Part shown: piece after piece, positions 1 to 12,690 of the stretch
Layout: each line of letters starts with the position of its first letter
How positions within the stretch are numbered: position 1 is the first letter of the stretch
Assembly: GCA_025642075.2 (NCBI GenBank)
Contig: JAODUO010000153.1
Coordinates: forward strand, 687,501 to 751,500
Direction: 5' to 3'
From: Ridgeia piscesae
Lineage: Eukaryota; Annelida; Polychaeta; Sabellida; Siboglinidae
Length of the DNA stretch: 64,000 bases
Notes under the pieces: generated by a model
Seen by the model: the letters and a program-made list of their open reading frames with translations, nothing else
Told to the model about the DNA's origin: nothing
The model's database searches: none
Translations under genes and position numbers: made by a program

Positions 1-3000
1 AAACCGACAGTTTATGTACAACGTGTCTCAACTCAAATGATACACAATAAATGATACACGTCATATGTATGTACAATTACCTGAGATCGAGTTCACCCGA
101 AGCCCGATAAAATACCCGTATCAGGTCGACGTCATCGACCTACCCGGCCCTCAATAGTCATACACACAGCTATTGGTCACACCCGCGAACACACATCGCG
201 CCAGTTACGGCGCGAGTCAACAGAGAATAAACAAGTTTGTGCAAAATGCGGTCGAGTCCCGTGATAAAGCGAAGACATTGAGTGATGTGTCCGCTATTCG
301 GCACTTCAGGTCCGTGGTCAAGGCCAGTTAAGAAACACTCTGAGGGGCCCAGGTGATAATGCATCTTAACGCCAAAAACATCAATCACCAGAAACCGGAG
401 TGTTAACTAGTGGAATACTACAAATGTTTCATAATTGTTCTGAATTGATTTCTCGCTAAAATACATTTCTTTGCAGTACAAACTTCATCACAGAACGCAA
501 CCGAAAGGACAAAATCAACCGTTTTGTTTATGTCCACCAAATACGTTCGGTATTTGCCCGATATTATTCGATAAAAAATAAACAACCTGAACAGTACAAT
601 TGTGTCATCTTCATGCAGGATTCATAGTAAATTAGTGATACGTGATGACCTGAAATTGTTTCTAAACAAGCATGTGACGCCGCGATATATTCTCCCGAAC
701 AGTGCGCGAACACGACCCCTTCTAACTACGCGTGATACGACCGCGTGTGTTCATAAAACAAATGAGTATATTACTGAGGTATTACAAGAAATGCACCGGG
801 ATTAACCTCAGATTTGCTGCCTATTAACGCTAGCAGTTCAGCCACCAGCCTGCACCGGGCGACCCTTAGCGACCGTAGTTAGGCGGATGTGGCAACACCG
901 CCATTGCATCGAAACACGATTCTCTGGCACACAACCGCTGCTAGAATTGTCTAAACGGGTTTCTCGTTTGGTGGTTAGGAACTGATAGCACCCACCAGCA
1001 ATAGTTGGGCGGTCATTGAATACGTAATCAAGGGCGATCTACGCCAACGCCACCATATGGGTGTCATCGTTCCATGTCACAAGAACACCTTTTACGATAA
1101 AGGTTTCAACAACTTATTGGTACCCTACAGGTAAATTCAGTAAAACGAATGTGCTGTTTCTATCAAACAAAACACAGGTCATGATGACCCGACTACACCG
1201 TTTACAGTTTTTTTGATTAAATGCATCAAACATGACAAAATACTTGTCGAGAAAAGCATAGCACTGTTTAGTGTAAATTAGCAAACAGGTAGGAGACTGA
1301 GGTGTAATGAAACATGGCGACAATCCACAGATCAACGATCACCGGCATGGTTAGATACACAACACCCTGTTCCCGATAGCAGCGCACTGTTCGTATAGAA
1401 GAGTCGACTGGTCTACCTATGGCACCCGTGACAACATGAACATGGCGAGTGAATTCATTTACATTTTACAAGCGCGTGACTTGTTGGCTCTAAACAAGAA
1501 CACAGCAGCAGCAGCAGGGCCAGGCACCGAATACGTCTCAGTGACGTCACCGACAAGATACCCGGCTGCTGGACACTTTGCATAAGATATAAACGAATCG
1601 ATAAAAAGAGTTCACAAAAATTGACGAGGCACGCGATGGCATGCGTGGTCACACACACACTACAACATCGACTATGGCGTCTACGATTTTGTATAACAAC
1701 AATAGATAAGCATCCGGGTACATTTGCGATGGCACAGTTTAAATTACGTCGATAAGTCGACCAGTCAAGAAGCACATATATGACATAAACAACAGCAACA
1801 ACAACCAGTTAACAGTCGGGGATGACACGGAAGAAAAACACCGGGTCTTTAACGAGTCATTTACGCCACCGATGAAATCATGACGACGAGTTCACGTACA
1901 CCCGGAAGTTCCACGAGCACTCGGAACTCGCCGATTTCCGGTTTCGTCTTCCAGCAATTTCTACAGCAACAACTCCGAATATCTGTAACACTACCCGAGG
2001 ACACTATTATTGTTACTGTGACTCGCGCAATTACACGGAACAAGTGTTGCTGGATCTTGCAAGAAGCCAGGAACGTCAGTGGGGGCCGACCGAGCTGAGC
2101 GTGCCGGATTACCGCCATCCGACACAGGGCAGCGTGCGTAATCAGTAAGACACGATGTAGCACACAAATAGCACGCACGCCTTGGGCTACAGCTCGGATC
2201 GCGCTGCCCACCAGCTTGACCTTAGCGGGGCAGCATCCGCACAGTTCAGCCGACCACCCAGAACGCGAGACTGGACATTCAACAATGTTCCACTGCCAGT
2301 CATTCCCCGGCTGCTGGACACAGCTCGAACCCGTCATCTACTGCACCATTTAGATATGACGTGTCACCAACTCGTGGCCACTGACACGTGACATGGCAAA
2401 CACCGATAACAAATTAGTTACATTTAATAATTCTGAAGCAACGGAAACATTTTAATGGCAGCAAATTATAATCAGGGATGTTGTAAAAATGTATAATAAA
2501 AGTATAGTCATGCTTACATTACTGAAATTTGACACACATTTGAATTAGCAATTATTAGCATACAATTCCGGGTGTTGATTTTAAAGAGCGTGTAAAAGTA
2601 GAAGACTTATGTGAGACAAATCCCACGCTAATGAAAGCCATATCTAAATGGTGACTAGTCTCACGTGGTAGGAGACTGCATCCGCAGAGCAAGTAACGTG
2701 GGAGATGATAAGGCAGCCACGTCACCACATGGGATGATTTAGATCTCACCCGAATGGGAACAGGGAGTAAGTCACAGGGAATAATTAGGGAGTAACCCCC
2801 ATGCACAGAAACAGTTTCGGTGAACTCGTCAAGGAGCTGGACTTCTTCCGAGCCACCCACGCCAACTGACACTATTAAATAACTAGAAGATAAAATAAAC
2901 TTCTCGAATGGCACATAAAGACACTAGAATAGCCAATTGCTGGCATAAATAACCCAGCCATTGACAGGCTAAACGTATAGCGGCAGTGTTAGCAGAACTG

Positions 3001-3058
3001 CCTGTTGACGACACCAGCTGATCATAATTATAAAGAGTTAACTTTGTATTACCCATCA

Positions 3059-3060
<2 letters not shown>
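1..3060. other. No recognisable gene
   Basis: Both strands were read. Short open frames exist but none shows a known domain, convincing splice structure or repetitive peptide. The stretch around 1860-2400 is relatively GC- and CpG-rich and is open on both strands, yet neither translation looks like a known family. It may hold exons of a gene I cannot recognise. Confidence 0.4.

Positions 3061-3063
<3 letters not shown>

Positions 3064-3146
<83 letters not shown>
3064..3146. repeat. (TA)n microsatellite
   Basis: About 80 bp of uninterrupted TA dinucleotide repeat. It lies roughly 600 bp beyond the stop codon of the minus-strand bZIP gene. A shorter GCAC/CACA tract follows at 3461-3492. Confidence 0.95.
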
Positions 3147-3150
<4 letters not shown>

Positions 3151-3740
3151 GTGAGTGGGTTATTTGAAGAACATCAACCCGTATTTAAATTATTTAAGTA
3201 TTCCCAAATAAGCCATATATACCGAATGTGTTTCACTCTTTCTCACCCTAGAGTGTGCAGTGCATTGCTAGCAAACAAGAGTTTTGATTGAGGTACACTC
3301 TGTAACAAACACGCGCCAGGTGTCTCTGACGTCGGCCCTCTATTGACAACACCGTGTTTAGTATTCATTCATAACATTTCAACTTAAAGTCAACAGCGGT
3401 GAGGTAGTACAGTTGTCGGTAATAAACTGAGGTAGTTTAAGAAGAGTATATATAAAGTTCGCACGCACGCACGCACGCACGCACACACGCACATTCTCGC
3501 GTGCACAGACAGTCACATTCATTCGTTCCCGATAGCACAAAAATGCCCGTTTCACCTGGGTGATTACCTCGAAATATATAAAATTAAAATTGCCTCAAAA
3601 AAATTAAATACGTAATCTATGTGCTATATCTACACGGTCGTTAGTCAATGTATAAATCAATTTCCCTGATATGCCAAACACGTCACAACGCGACGCTCCC
3701 TGGGATCATGAGTGGGGGTGATATATTAATGGGACCATTG

Positions 3741-4823
3741 TTAACTATTATACAGCATGCAACGAAGTTTGGCCGTCTCGTTTCTGAGAGCGGCTACTTC
3801 GACCTTTAACCTGAGGTTCTCCTGTTCGAGGTAGGCTGCTCGGATGGCGATCTCGTCTTCCTTCGCCCGACGCGCGTCCCTCGAACGCTTCGCCGCTTCG
3901 TTGTTCTTGCGACGTCGTTCCCAGTAGAGCGCATCTTTCTGGTCGTCGGGGAGCATGCTAGCTCGCTTGCGGCTGTTTGAGCGAGGTTCAGGCGACATGT
4001 CTGGCGTGAGCTGGGACGACGTAGCCGTGGCTGCAGTCACCCCGTCTGGTGACATGGGCGTGCTGGTTCGGTTGTCATCCTCGCTCTTCACGCCGTCACT
4101 GTCCCCGTTGATGGGCCGGCCTTTGGGCGACGTCTGATGGTCCGCCTGCAGGCGCATGATGTAGTTTCGGTAGTTGTTGAACAGATCTTCCGTGTTAAGG
4201 CCGACGGCTTGCGCGGCCGAGGCGAAGTCAATAGGCGGCATTGGGTACATACCAGCGCCCATGCCATAGTATCCCAATGGCATCGACAACGGGTCTTTTG
4301 GATACACCTTGAACGGCCGATTGCTCTTCGAGCGGCGAGATTCCTTTTGCGACGGTAATCCACCATAGGCTGTTGGCAAGTATCCGGCCGGAAACCCCGG
4401 CATTAATCCAGATGAGTAGTCGGCTAGCGTCATGCCTGGGAACGTCCCCGGCATAGCTAGCTGGGGTTCGCCGATCTTCGCTCGGTGGGCCAGCAGTCCG
4501 TCGTGCCCCGAAGTGTCCGTGCCGTTCGTTTGGTGGTTCAAGTGAGGTAGATTGTCGGCGCTCGAAAACACGGGCGAACGGGACTCGACGCTGCCATAAC
4601 TGCTGTTGTCCGCGTCGACCCGTCTGCTCTTCTTTAACGAGAAGTCAAGCGGCGACTCGAAGCTATTGTCGCCCATGCTGTCATCACTGGTCATCCCCGT
4701 TCCGTTCTCCGTCACGACGGAAGGTGGGTTGGACACGGTGCCGTCGGACAGCGCAGGGCTGGCCCGGTTCGCTGAATGAACTGCCGTGCCCCGTTGACTT
4801 GGCGCAACGCCATTGCAAGCCAT
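3741..4823 (-). CDS. bZIP transcription factor, PAR/giant/NFIL3-like
   Basis: Single open exon of 360 residues from ATG (4821-4823) to TAA (3741-3743). The C-terminus is a bZIP domain: basic region at about residues 302-325 with the NNEAAKRSR core (307-315), then a leucine zipper with perfect heptads L332, L339, L346 and L353, ending seven residues before the stop. The basic region and the following [13 protein letters not shown] segment resemble Drosophila Giant, CES-2, HLF and NFIL3. An [10 protein letters not shown] segment at 171-180 resembles the proline/acid-rich part of PAR-type factors. P-L-D-F-S at 58-62 looks like a CtBP docking motif (family consensus PxDLS). Such factors are nuclear, bind palindromic half-sites as dimers, and act in patterning, circadian or stress programmes. 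Serine/proline-rich linkers separate the parts. Orthology (giant, hlf/tef or nfil3) cannot be fixed by eye; a 5' non-coding exon upstream is possible. Confidence 0.9.
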   Translation of the reverse strand: MACNGVAPSQRGTAVHSANRASPALSDGTVSNPPSVVTENGTGMTSDDSMGDNSFESPLDFSLKKSRRVDADNSSYGSVESRSPVFSSADNLPHLNHQTNGTDTSGHDGLLAHRAKIGEPQLAMPGTFPGMTLADYSSGLMPGFPAGYLPTAYGGLPSQKESRRSKSNRPFKVYPKDPLSMPLGYYGMGAGMYPMPPIDFASAAQAVGLNTEDLFNNYRNYIMRLQADHQTSPKGRPINGDSDGVKSEDDNRTSTPMSPDGVTAATATSSQLTPDMSPEPRSNSRKRASMLPDDQKDALYWERRRKNNEAAKRSRDARRAKEDEIAIRAAYLEQENLRLKVEVAALRNETAKLRCMLYNS

Positions 4824-6300
4824 TATTTACAAGTGTCTGATAATAGGCGCACGTTTCGTTCGTTCCCGCAGCAAGTTTCTAATTAAAACCCGGCGTTCCT
4901 TGTATCGTGCGTTCACCTCCGGGAAGGCTGGAAACAGATCGATACATAGCCGTGACAGTCAGTACACACACACGTACGCGCTGCACAACTGTTACATATG
5001 ATATGATAGGTGTATGCGTAGCCGGCAACGCATACATGATACAATCCTACACTACGCTACCCTACAGGCTACATTGAAGACGACAATAGTAATCCCGCTG
5101 TCGGGATCGTAAACATATATGAATGATAAACGACAGAACTTTCGAACATCACATATGGCATGCTCGAGAAAGTCGGTCACGTAACGACAGTCAACAACAC
5201 AACTGCCTGCTTGGCCTTCGCCTCGGCTTCACCCTTCGCTCACTAACTCAGTCATACTCACATTCGGACTGAACTGTTTCTTAAACGCAACGGAATTTGA
5301 CCTCACATCAAACAACATCTCCAAATAATCCTGTAATCGGCGCTCTGGTAAACACGCGCACACTCACTCACGCATGCATGCTACGCGCGCGCACACATAA
5401 CAAGTACTACTCCCTACTCACCGGTCATTCAAAATAACTGGGTTACCCCCGCCCGCCCATCCACGGCTAGAAATGACCTACCTTTCTATATTCGTAGCCG
5501 ACGCCGTTGCGAAACTGTTCCGTTCGTTCCATGATTAACTAAGCGATTTATGACGCTCCGTTCGCGCGCTGTCCGTAAGATATTCGTTTGACCCGATATG
5601 ACGCGACCAACCTGATTATATGCAAATGCAGCGCACATTCACGTAATCCAAAATTAGCTAACCAATCACCCGACAAGGCAATGGCAGCTGTCACTCGGCG
5701 CCTACTCCGTGCATGTAAGACGGCCAGCCATTGGTCAGAACGGTCGCTGGGCTGAAAGGTTACGTAAGGACAACGATATTGCATGAAAAAGGCTAAAAGG
5801 TGAGAGCCTCGTTCTGGCGCGCTCTGGCCTTATTTTAGGCCGACCTGTGTACGGACTAAGCCTGTTTATCGTGTAGCGTTTTACGTTGCGCAATTCACTC
5901 GCAGTTACGGGTGAGCGCTGGCGAAAGAGGGCCACGCATACGAATTGGCAGAAGTTTCTGAGGTGTTATAGAAGTGCGGAATGTAAAAAATAGATAGCAT
6001 ATCGGCGTGTTTTGTTGGTGGGATAATTATACCGCCAGTGGGTCCGTACATGTTGACGACCGGTACCGACGACGCGGTGGCCGAAATCGATACAGTGCTG
6101 ACCGCTAGCTCGTTGCTTCAAGGCCATCGGGGCCGAGCGAAGAGTGATCGCCTTTCGACCAGTTACACGTCATTCATTAGGCAACGCGCGAAATCTGACG
6201 TTTTCCTGACAGGGAATGCGACATGAATAAAACATTCAATATGTTGAACGATTTCTGGGACTGTCAGAGGTGACCGGAAATACGGTCCGTGGTCAAGGAA
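4824..6300 (-). promoter_or_regulatory. Upstream region of the bZIP gene
   Basis: This stretch lies directly 5' of the minus-strand bZIP gene and is visibly richer in CpG than the AT-rich DNA that follows it. No coding domain was seen. It is the likely 5'UTR and promoter, but no core promoter element can be assigned with confidence. Confidence 0.35.
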
Positions 6301-7581
6301 AATGGGGTCACGAGGGGGTGTGGCGTTGGTCTCAACCAGTGGCTGGTTTATTTAGGATGCGGGGAGAGCGGAGGGGCGGGGGGTGGTAGACCAGTCACCC
6401 ATCCTGTTACTATTATACTATAGTCATTTATAAACATCCCACTGCCAGCCCAGAGTTCTGAACAACAAAGGCTAACTTTTTAATATGTAACAGATTACCT
6501 CAGATACGGAAGCAAAATGGTAAATTTCAAAAACAAACGTCAGTTTTTTTAGGAAAACAACATGCATGTCGGGATGTTTCTTCTTAAGATGGAGAAATCT
6601 ATATGTAAAAGTAAAAGTGTACGAAAGTACTGTATCATTTCTCATACCCCCATGCAGTCAGACCAATGTGTTTGCTTCACAAAACATGCCTTTTTAGGGT
6701 ATTAAAAAATTATAAAATAATGTGCAACATTGCCCAAAGGGTAGACCTGAAAGGTCATTTTCAATTTTCAATTGTAAGAACTACTTGTGATTAAAATCCA
6801 TGGTGAAAGAGGCCAAATGCTCTTAAACAGACTAATATACCTGTAACAGGAACTGGCATGAATGAAAACGACTATTTTTCTTAATTCTATCCGCGGAAAT
6901 CTTTAAATTTTTATGATAAATTATGCTAAACAGATATTTATTTGGGAAGAATAAATTCACGAGAATATGCTTTCCATTGCAGATAGGGCAATATTCAGGG
7001 GTGGAATTTAACGAGGAGGCACAAATACTTTGTTACAATACCTAAGTAGTTTCTTTCTCAAATAATCCGCGAAGCCCAATTTTAATAAACTTTATTTCCT
7101 GTAACGAAGTATTTTTTGTCTTAAGTAACACACATTTTACTCTGTTAGAATCGTTTACCGAAATTAACGAAAATAACAGAGAAAACGTCTTGTTAATTTA
7201 GATTTTAAAAAAACTAATTCGTTATAAATAAAAATAGTTCATAAAAATTGTACACCGAAATATTTTCGTTTCAATATCCCGCCAGTGGATCTTACCTATT
7301 AAATCTATTAATAACATCAAATCAAGGCGATTTACTGGTCAGGTCGCAAACGTATTTGCATACAAAGTAGATATTGGGTTTTAGTGACTGTTATTGGATT
7401 CGTGTAGAGTAATGTAGTGATTTTAGTCTCGCGTTGTTGTGCCTGTTGAAATTAAAATGTTGAATTATACTGTTATTTTTACTTCAAGTATTTTTGAAAG
7501 TTACTTTTACTTGTTAATCAAATAAGTTTTTTCAATGTACCTTTACATTAGTAGTTTTGAAGTGAGTTACTTGTAATTTAA
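6301..7581. other. AT-rich intergenic DNA, no gene seen
   Basis: Long AT-rich stretch without a plausible coding exon, RNA gene or obvious tandem repeat. Confidence 0.5.
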
Positions 7582-8020
7582 ACAGTGGAGTCAGTCAATA
7601 TGGAGTTATCTATTTCGACTCCAGTCAGCCAGCTCAGTGATCAGAATACAGTTGATACCAATAAAGTATGATCGTTTACTTTATAGTTGTCCAGAATATG
7701 ATTTGTTATGTATGTCATCTACAGCTGACACTTCATCTTTAACCAGTAGACTCCATAATCACACCATTTAAAAGATAATTATAGGAACATTAGAATAAAC
7801 ACAACTTGCAAAAATCAGTAGTTTTGAAGACACAACTTACTACTTTCCATATAATCATGGATTTAATTGTCGACACAAGCACCTGCCTGCAACCAATGGC
7901 AGATTAGTCACAGTTCCCACTGAACAACAGTGAGGTGGGGACACAGGCGCCAGAGTGGGTGATGGTGAATGTAAAAAACGGTAGACCAACTAGTCCAGAC
8001 AGAACCAGGCAACAGTTAAC
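7582..8020. repeat. Dispersed repeat, copy 1 (about 0.44 kb)
   Basis: This segment is repeated in the same orientation at 10867-11279. Shared text starts at ACAGTGGAGTCAG and ends at CAGGCAACAGTTAAC in both, with scattered substitutions and a 28 bp or so insertion near the left end of this copy. No coding frame is conserved. The type of element is unknown; it could be a non-autonomous transposon. Confidence 0.85.
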
Positions 8021-10345
8021 TATTTCAAATACAAATTTATATTGTACATTGGCACTATCCTTTTAGACGTGTTTGCAATGTTAGAGAAACAATTACGGAT
8101 TTGTTTAATTAGGCAAGCCAGACAAAATACACATTTGGGACCCTGGAGGACCCTAGGTAGTCGATCAATTTTCCAATCAAAATAGATTTCCCGTGCATAG
8201 TGACAGCACCCTAAGATACGTCTAAGCAAAACTACCAAAACAGACGCAGAACGGTTTCTGAGATATATATGACAGCTGACGGCGGACAGTGATGCCATAA
8301 ATCCCTTGCATCTTCGGCCTAAAAGACGGAATTCGTGGTCCTTGTTGGGTCCGTTGCCTGAATTGGCTACAACTATGTAATAAAAATAATGCGTTTATTA
8401 AAGTTCAAGATTCAAAATACTTTATTGTCCATTTAAAAACATCACATTAAAAAACGGAATTGTTTGCAATGATATAAAAGCAAAGAAATGCAGGTTGGTA
8501 ATAAAATGATGACTGTAACGCGACTTAAGTGATTCATAATAAACTTGCAAGGGCTTATAGCAGAATCAATGTTCACCTAAATAAACCAATTTTTTTACTC
8601 AGCTAAGTGCCATTAATATCATACATTACATACCCCAAAATACAATGTCAACAATATTCAGAGCATATTTTTTTAAACTTGCACAGTCCAGTAACAAGTT
8701 GGGTCTGTCACCTTCATTGACTACGGAAATGATGTGCCATGCTTGATCAGTTTAACAAAATGTTCATCAAAATTAATTACTACATAACTACATTCTTATT
8801 TCCTGTGCGTTCAAAAATGTTGGACCCAGACGTGCTTATTCAATAAAATAATACGTGCAGTCATAGATCTTAAGAAATAAAATAAGAAATAGTGTTTCTT
8901 TATTAAGCTACTATATGACCAATATAGGTTGAATTATCAAATATGCTTATTTGCTGAAACCGAAACGTACGACTCGAACTATGGATCAGAACTTTTACTT
9001 TGAAAACATAATTATAACGCCCAAAAACTGAAGAATGGCTACTTATAGGACAGTGGCGACATCAGGTGGATAGTATAAACATTCGCGGTTTACTAACAGA
9101 TCATATTCTAAGACTTCATTCATTATTCGTTGCTAGACATATACTAGCGCAACTTAAAAAATGAAACGCTTTGTAAACGAAACTATATTTAACAAAACAT
9201 ACTTCGCCGAGTCTTGAACAATCGACAAAGATTAGGACATTACTTTTACATGACGTTTGACAAAACCAAGAATCAGCTGCGCATAATAAATATTAATTTT
9301 CAGAGCCTCAATTGCAGGCTCTGAGAAAAAAACGGCCTGCGGAACATCTAAAATGCTAAAAACATCCGACGCAAGTAGAGATACCTTAGGGAAAGCCTGG
9401 AAGCGAGGAAGAAGAACAAACCTATTCGTCTCATGCACACAATTAATTCTCCTTCATGTTGACATCACCATAGACAAATATCTCCAACGAAGTCACATAA
9501 AAACTAGGAATAGCCCAGCGTTTTCGTCATGCGAGGGCAGACCAGCCAGCCATTTAACATCTCCCTTTTCCCCTGCGACACACAGCTACGGGAATAGGCT
9601 TCTTACCACAAGTGTGTCGCCCACCTCATGCATAAAGTTTTCAGGACTAGCCTTGATACCTCAACATCTGCTACCAGATAACGTCGTCATGAGACTTATA
9701 TGTAGATCATATTTAGCTTTTTTAAATTCACCTCTGGTCAATACTTGTAGTTACCGGTTTTAACATATTTATAAAACATTTTAACAAACATGTCTTGCTA
9801 CAATGTAGTTTTATTTGTTGGCGTTTCCCCCCGAGAACTGAGCTAGTTTTGTAAGTTAGAGCAATCTTCCTCCCTCAAAAGTCACTTCAAATCATTGTTT
9901 TATTGCAGCGTAGTGTGTAACGGAAACAATATGGAACATGCACGCATTAGAATGGTATTCTGGTTCGCGATTCAGTCCCTAGAAACCCTTCAGCAAAACG
10001 CACATGGAGGATTAACCATCCTTCGGAATGGGGAATCATTGACGTCCACAGGAATGGTTATTTGAAAGGGCTAACCTAGCAAGTTACAGGCATTCACAAT
10101 CGATGCATATTTTTGTTAGTGAACCCCTGGGCCTCTTTGCTTCTTCGACACCCTTTGAACAAGAGATCCAGCCACCTTCACAGATCGGGCCGATGCATTT
10201 ACAAGAAATTAGCAGCAGAAGAAACGTAGGTAGATTACAGATTATTGGTATTATAAGCATGTTTTGTTCAAGTGACATAACCACAATCTAGTATACGTGC
10301 ACGTGAACACAACCACAAAACATAGACTGGCAACCTCATTCGAAC
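8021..10345. other. Intergenic DNA, no gene seen
   Basis: Open frames of about 90-135 codons occur near 8020-8298 and 9353-9763 but show no recognisable family. The phrase AATACTTTATTGTCCA near 8420 resembles retroelement 3' ends in other animals, which is only suggestive. Confidence 0.4.
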
Positions 10346-10346
10346 A

Positions 10347-10352
10347 TTTATT
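10347..10352 (-). terminator. AATAAA polyadenylation signal of MRPS12
   Basis: TTTATT on the plus strand reads AATAAA on the minus strand, 54 nt after the MRPS12 stop codon, a normal position for a short 3'UTR. Confidence 0.6.
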
Positions 10353-10405
10353 ATCAGTAATAATATACACATATGCACTTCAGTGTTCTAGTACAAACAT
10401 AACTA

Positions 10406-10732
10406 TCACTTCTTCACATGCGGCAGGTCGTATTTGCCGCGCACACACTTGTGCTTCACCCCCGGCAAGTCCTGCATCTTGCCGCCACGCACCAACACGA
10501 TGTGGTGCTCCTGCAGACTGTGGCCCTCTCCCGGGATGTACGCCGTCACCTCACGCCCACTGCTCAGGCGCACCCGCACGCACTTCCGGTTTGCCGAGTT
10601 CGGTTTCTTCGGCTTCTTGATGAGTGTCTTCAGGACGACACCCTTCATGAACGGTTTGCCGTCCATGGCCCGCGACCGCACGATGTGTCGCCTCGGTGCC
10701 CCGTCGCGGTGCATCTCCTCCAGTGTCGCCAT
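10406..10732 (-). CDS. MRPS12: Mitochondrial small ribosomal subunit protein uS12m (MRPS12), main coding exon
   Basis: 108 residues from ATG to TGA (10406-10408). The hallmark S12 segments are present: PKKPNSA at 41-47, [18 protein letters not shown] at 59-76 and [11 protein letters not shown] at 83-93, then VRGKYD near the end. These form the decoding-centre loops of bacterial and mitochondrial S12; the protein acts in the mitoribosome. The visible start, [10 protein letters not shown], aligns with the mature part of human MRPS12, where a targeting presequence of about 30 residues comes first. The base before this ATG is the G of a good 3' splice site (TTTCTGTGTCGCCGCCAG, with CTGAC upstream as branch point), so the ATG may be internal and the presequence exon may lie at higher coordinates. 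The alternative is an unspliced extension, because the same frame stays open for more than 30 codons upstream. Confidence 0.9.
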   Translation of the reverse strand: MATLEEMHRDGAPRRHIVRSRAMDGKPFMKGVVLKTLIKKPKKPNSANRKCVRVRLSSGREVTAYIPGEGHSLQEHHIVLVRGGKMQDLPGVKHKCVRGKYDLPHVKK

Positions 10733-10817
10733 CTGGCGGCGACACAGAAACCGCGTCAGTGGCGAGGCGGGAGTCTTTCCCAGTAAGCATGGGACGGACG
10801 GACCCAGGGAACCTTTT

Positions 10818-10857
10818 GAGACAGTCGTGCCTGGAAATGCAGTGTATCCGTTAGATA
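10818..10857. repeat. Short flanking repeat, left copy
   Basis: The text around CAGTCGTGCCTGGAAAT and GTGTATCCGTTAGA is repeated at 11296-11335. The two copies bracket the 0.4 kb dispersed repeat at 10867-11279, just upstream of MRPS12. Confidence 0.75.
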
Positions 10858-10866
10858 ACGCCCATG

Positions 10867-11279
10867 ACAGTGGAGTCAGTCAATATGGAGTGATCAGAAT
10901 GCAGTTGATACCAATAAAGTATGATCGTTTACTTTATAGTTGTCCAGAATATGATTTGTTATATATGTCATCTACAGCCGACACTTCATCTTTAACCAGT
11001 AGACTCCATAATCACACAATTTTAAAGATAATTATAGCAACATTAAAATAAACACAACTTGCAAAAATCAGTAGTTTTTAAGATACAACTTAATACTTTC
11101 CACATTATCATGGATTTCATTGTTGACACAAGCACCTGCCAGCAACCAATGACAGATTAGTCACAGTTCCCACTGAACAACAGTGAGGTGGGGACACAGG
11201 CGCCAGGGTGGGTGATGGGGTTGGTGAACGTAAAAAACGGTAGACCAACTAGTCCAGACAGAACCAGGCAACAGTTAAC
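10867..11279. repeat. Dispersed repeat, copy 2
   Basis: Direct copy of 7582-8020. It lies immediately upstream (5') of the minus-strand MRPS12 exon and is bracketed by a 40 bp direct repeat. Confidence 0.85.
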
Positions 11280-11295
11280 GTCAGACCAACACAGT

Positions 11296-11335
11296 TTGAG
11301 ACAGTCGTGCCTGGAAATACAGTGTATCCGTTAGA
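11296..11335. repeat. Short flanking repeat, right copy
   Basis: Near-identical to 10818-10857. The pair could be an old long duplication split by insertion of the 0.4 kb repeat. Confidence 0.75.
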
Positions 11336-12494
11336 CACCACTCAGACCAACACAGTTTGGGACAGTTTTCAGCTATTAGTTCTAGCATTAACAGTGGGGC
11401 CGGGCCCAGATACTCAAGAAATCCAGGGTCCAAGCATCATTTCATGTAAACGGAATATTGAAACACGGATTATGTGCATTATTGATTTATCCTTAACTTT
11501 TACTAATAATTTTGTTGCATTTTAACTGACATTAGTGTCCCAACTAAAATATTAAATTCTCAATGAAAATTCATTTACTTGAAATATTTGAATACAACAT
11601 TGATGACATCAACAATAGCTGTTGATGTCATCGCGTGTGCATTTATTTCAAAATTCCCAATGCTAGTACCATTATGTAACTAACTAGTTCTCTTGTAAAC
11701 AATCAGACTTATCCCAGTCTGGTATGATCCCTGACACCAGGACAAAAAATTGTGTGCATGGCATGTATTTTTTCTTATAAATTCTTTTTTCAACATATAA
11801 CACCTAAAACACAAAATTGCAGTCAGTCTTTACGATTCATACAATTGCATGTACATACTACTTGAAGAACTCTGCTGACAGAATGGTTGGCTGCCTAATT
11901 CTGCTTACCATGGATTAGTCTAAGATTGGCAGGTTGGATGGCTAATCTGTGGAGTCCTTGTGTCAACTGGCGCAATAATGCTGTCATTTCTGCATCAGCC
12001 GCTGAAGAAAAAGCACCACATAGTTCATAGCTGATAATGAGGCAGATACTGAACATGTCAAGGACATTCAATTAAAGATTCATGAAAGTGTATAATCTTC
12101 CCAGTGACAGTAAGGCAGAATGACAGAAGCGTATATCAAGTTTAGAATCTGATCAAGTTTCACTCTTCTGCTTCTGACTGGTGCTTGTCACAGAAAATAA
12201 AACAGACAATTTGTGGTCAATTAAATGTTCCACAGCATTTCATTTTTTTCTTTTACAATTTCAGGACAAATAAAGTCTATCAAGTATCTTCCATCATGAC
12301 ATGTTAGTTCATTTGTGCTAATGTATTATTAATTTTTTGGAGAAATCAATGGATGAACTATCCAATTATTTCTACCTGGGTCCAGTCACAAACTGACTAG
12401 CTGAGAGAGGAAAAAAACGAAATACATGAATATTTACGTCTACATCCCAAACACTGCATGTAACATGAGTAGTGTATGGTTGAAATCACCCAGC
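11336..12494. other. Intergenic DNA, no gene seen
   Basis: AT-rich; no conserved coding frame or RNA gene recognised. Confidence 0.45.
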
Positions 12495-12690
12495 CAGTTT
12501 ACAAACTTTAAATGTTTTTTTTAACCTGAAATGGACTACAAACACACGTGACACCATTTACATTCAGTTCTAATGCATAACTGACAATATCTATGATTTT
12601 TTTTACCTGCACACCCATATTTCTACCCATCCAAAAAAGGGTTTTACCCGTCCAAATGACAGGTGGACGGGTCTCTGCATAAAACTATGG
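12495..12690. repeat. Diverged direct repeat, copy 1
   Basis: Shares blocks such as CCTGAAATGGACTACAA, CATAACTGACAATATCTATG and TCTGCATAAA with 13830-14005, in the same order and orientation. Probably two old copies of a non-autonomous element. Confidence 0.65.

Noticed and set aside
602..805. VLQEMHRD at the end of a short frame resembles the MRPS12 start LEEMHRD
   Set aside because: Only a few residues match, the frame ends at once and nothing else of S12 is nearby; chance.
1861..2337. Minus-strand frame of 158 codons
   Set aside because: No recognisable family, many cysteines without a pattern, opposite strand also open; not supported as a gene.
10434..11051. Plus-strand frame of 205 codons over MRPS12
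   Set aside because: Antisense shadow of the S12 exon; no family, while the minus strand gives a textbook S12.
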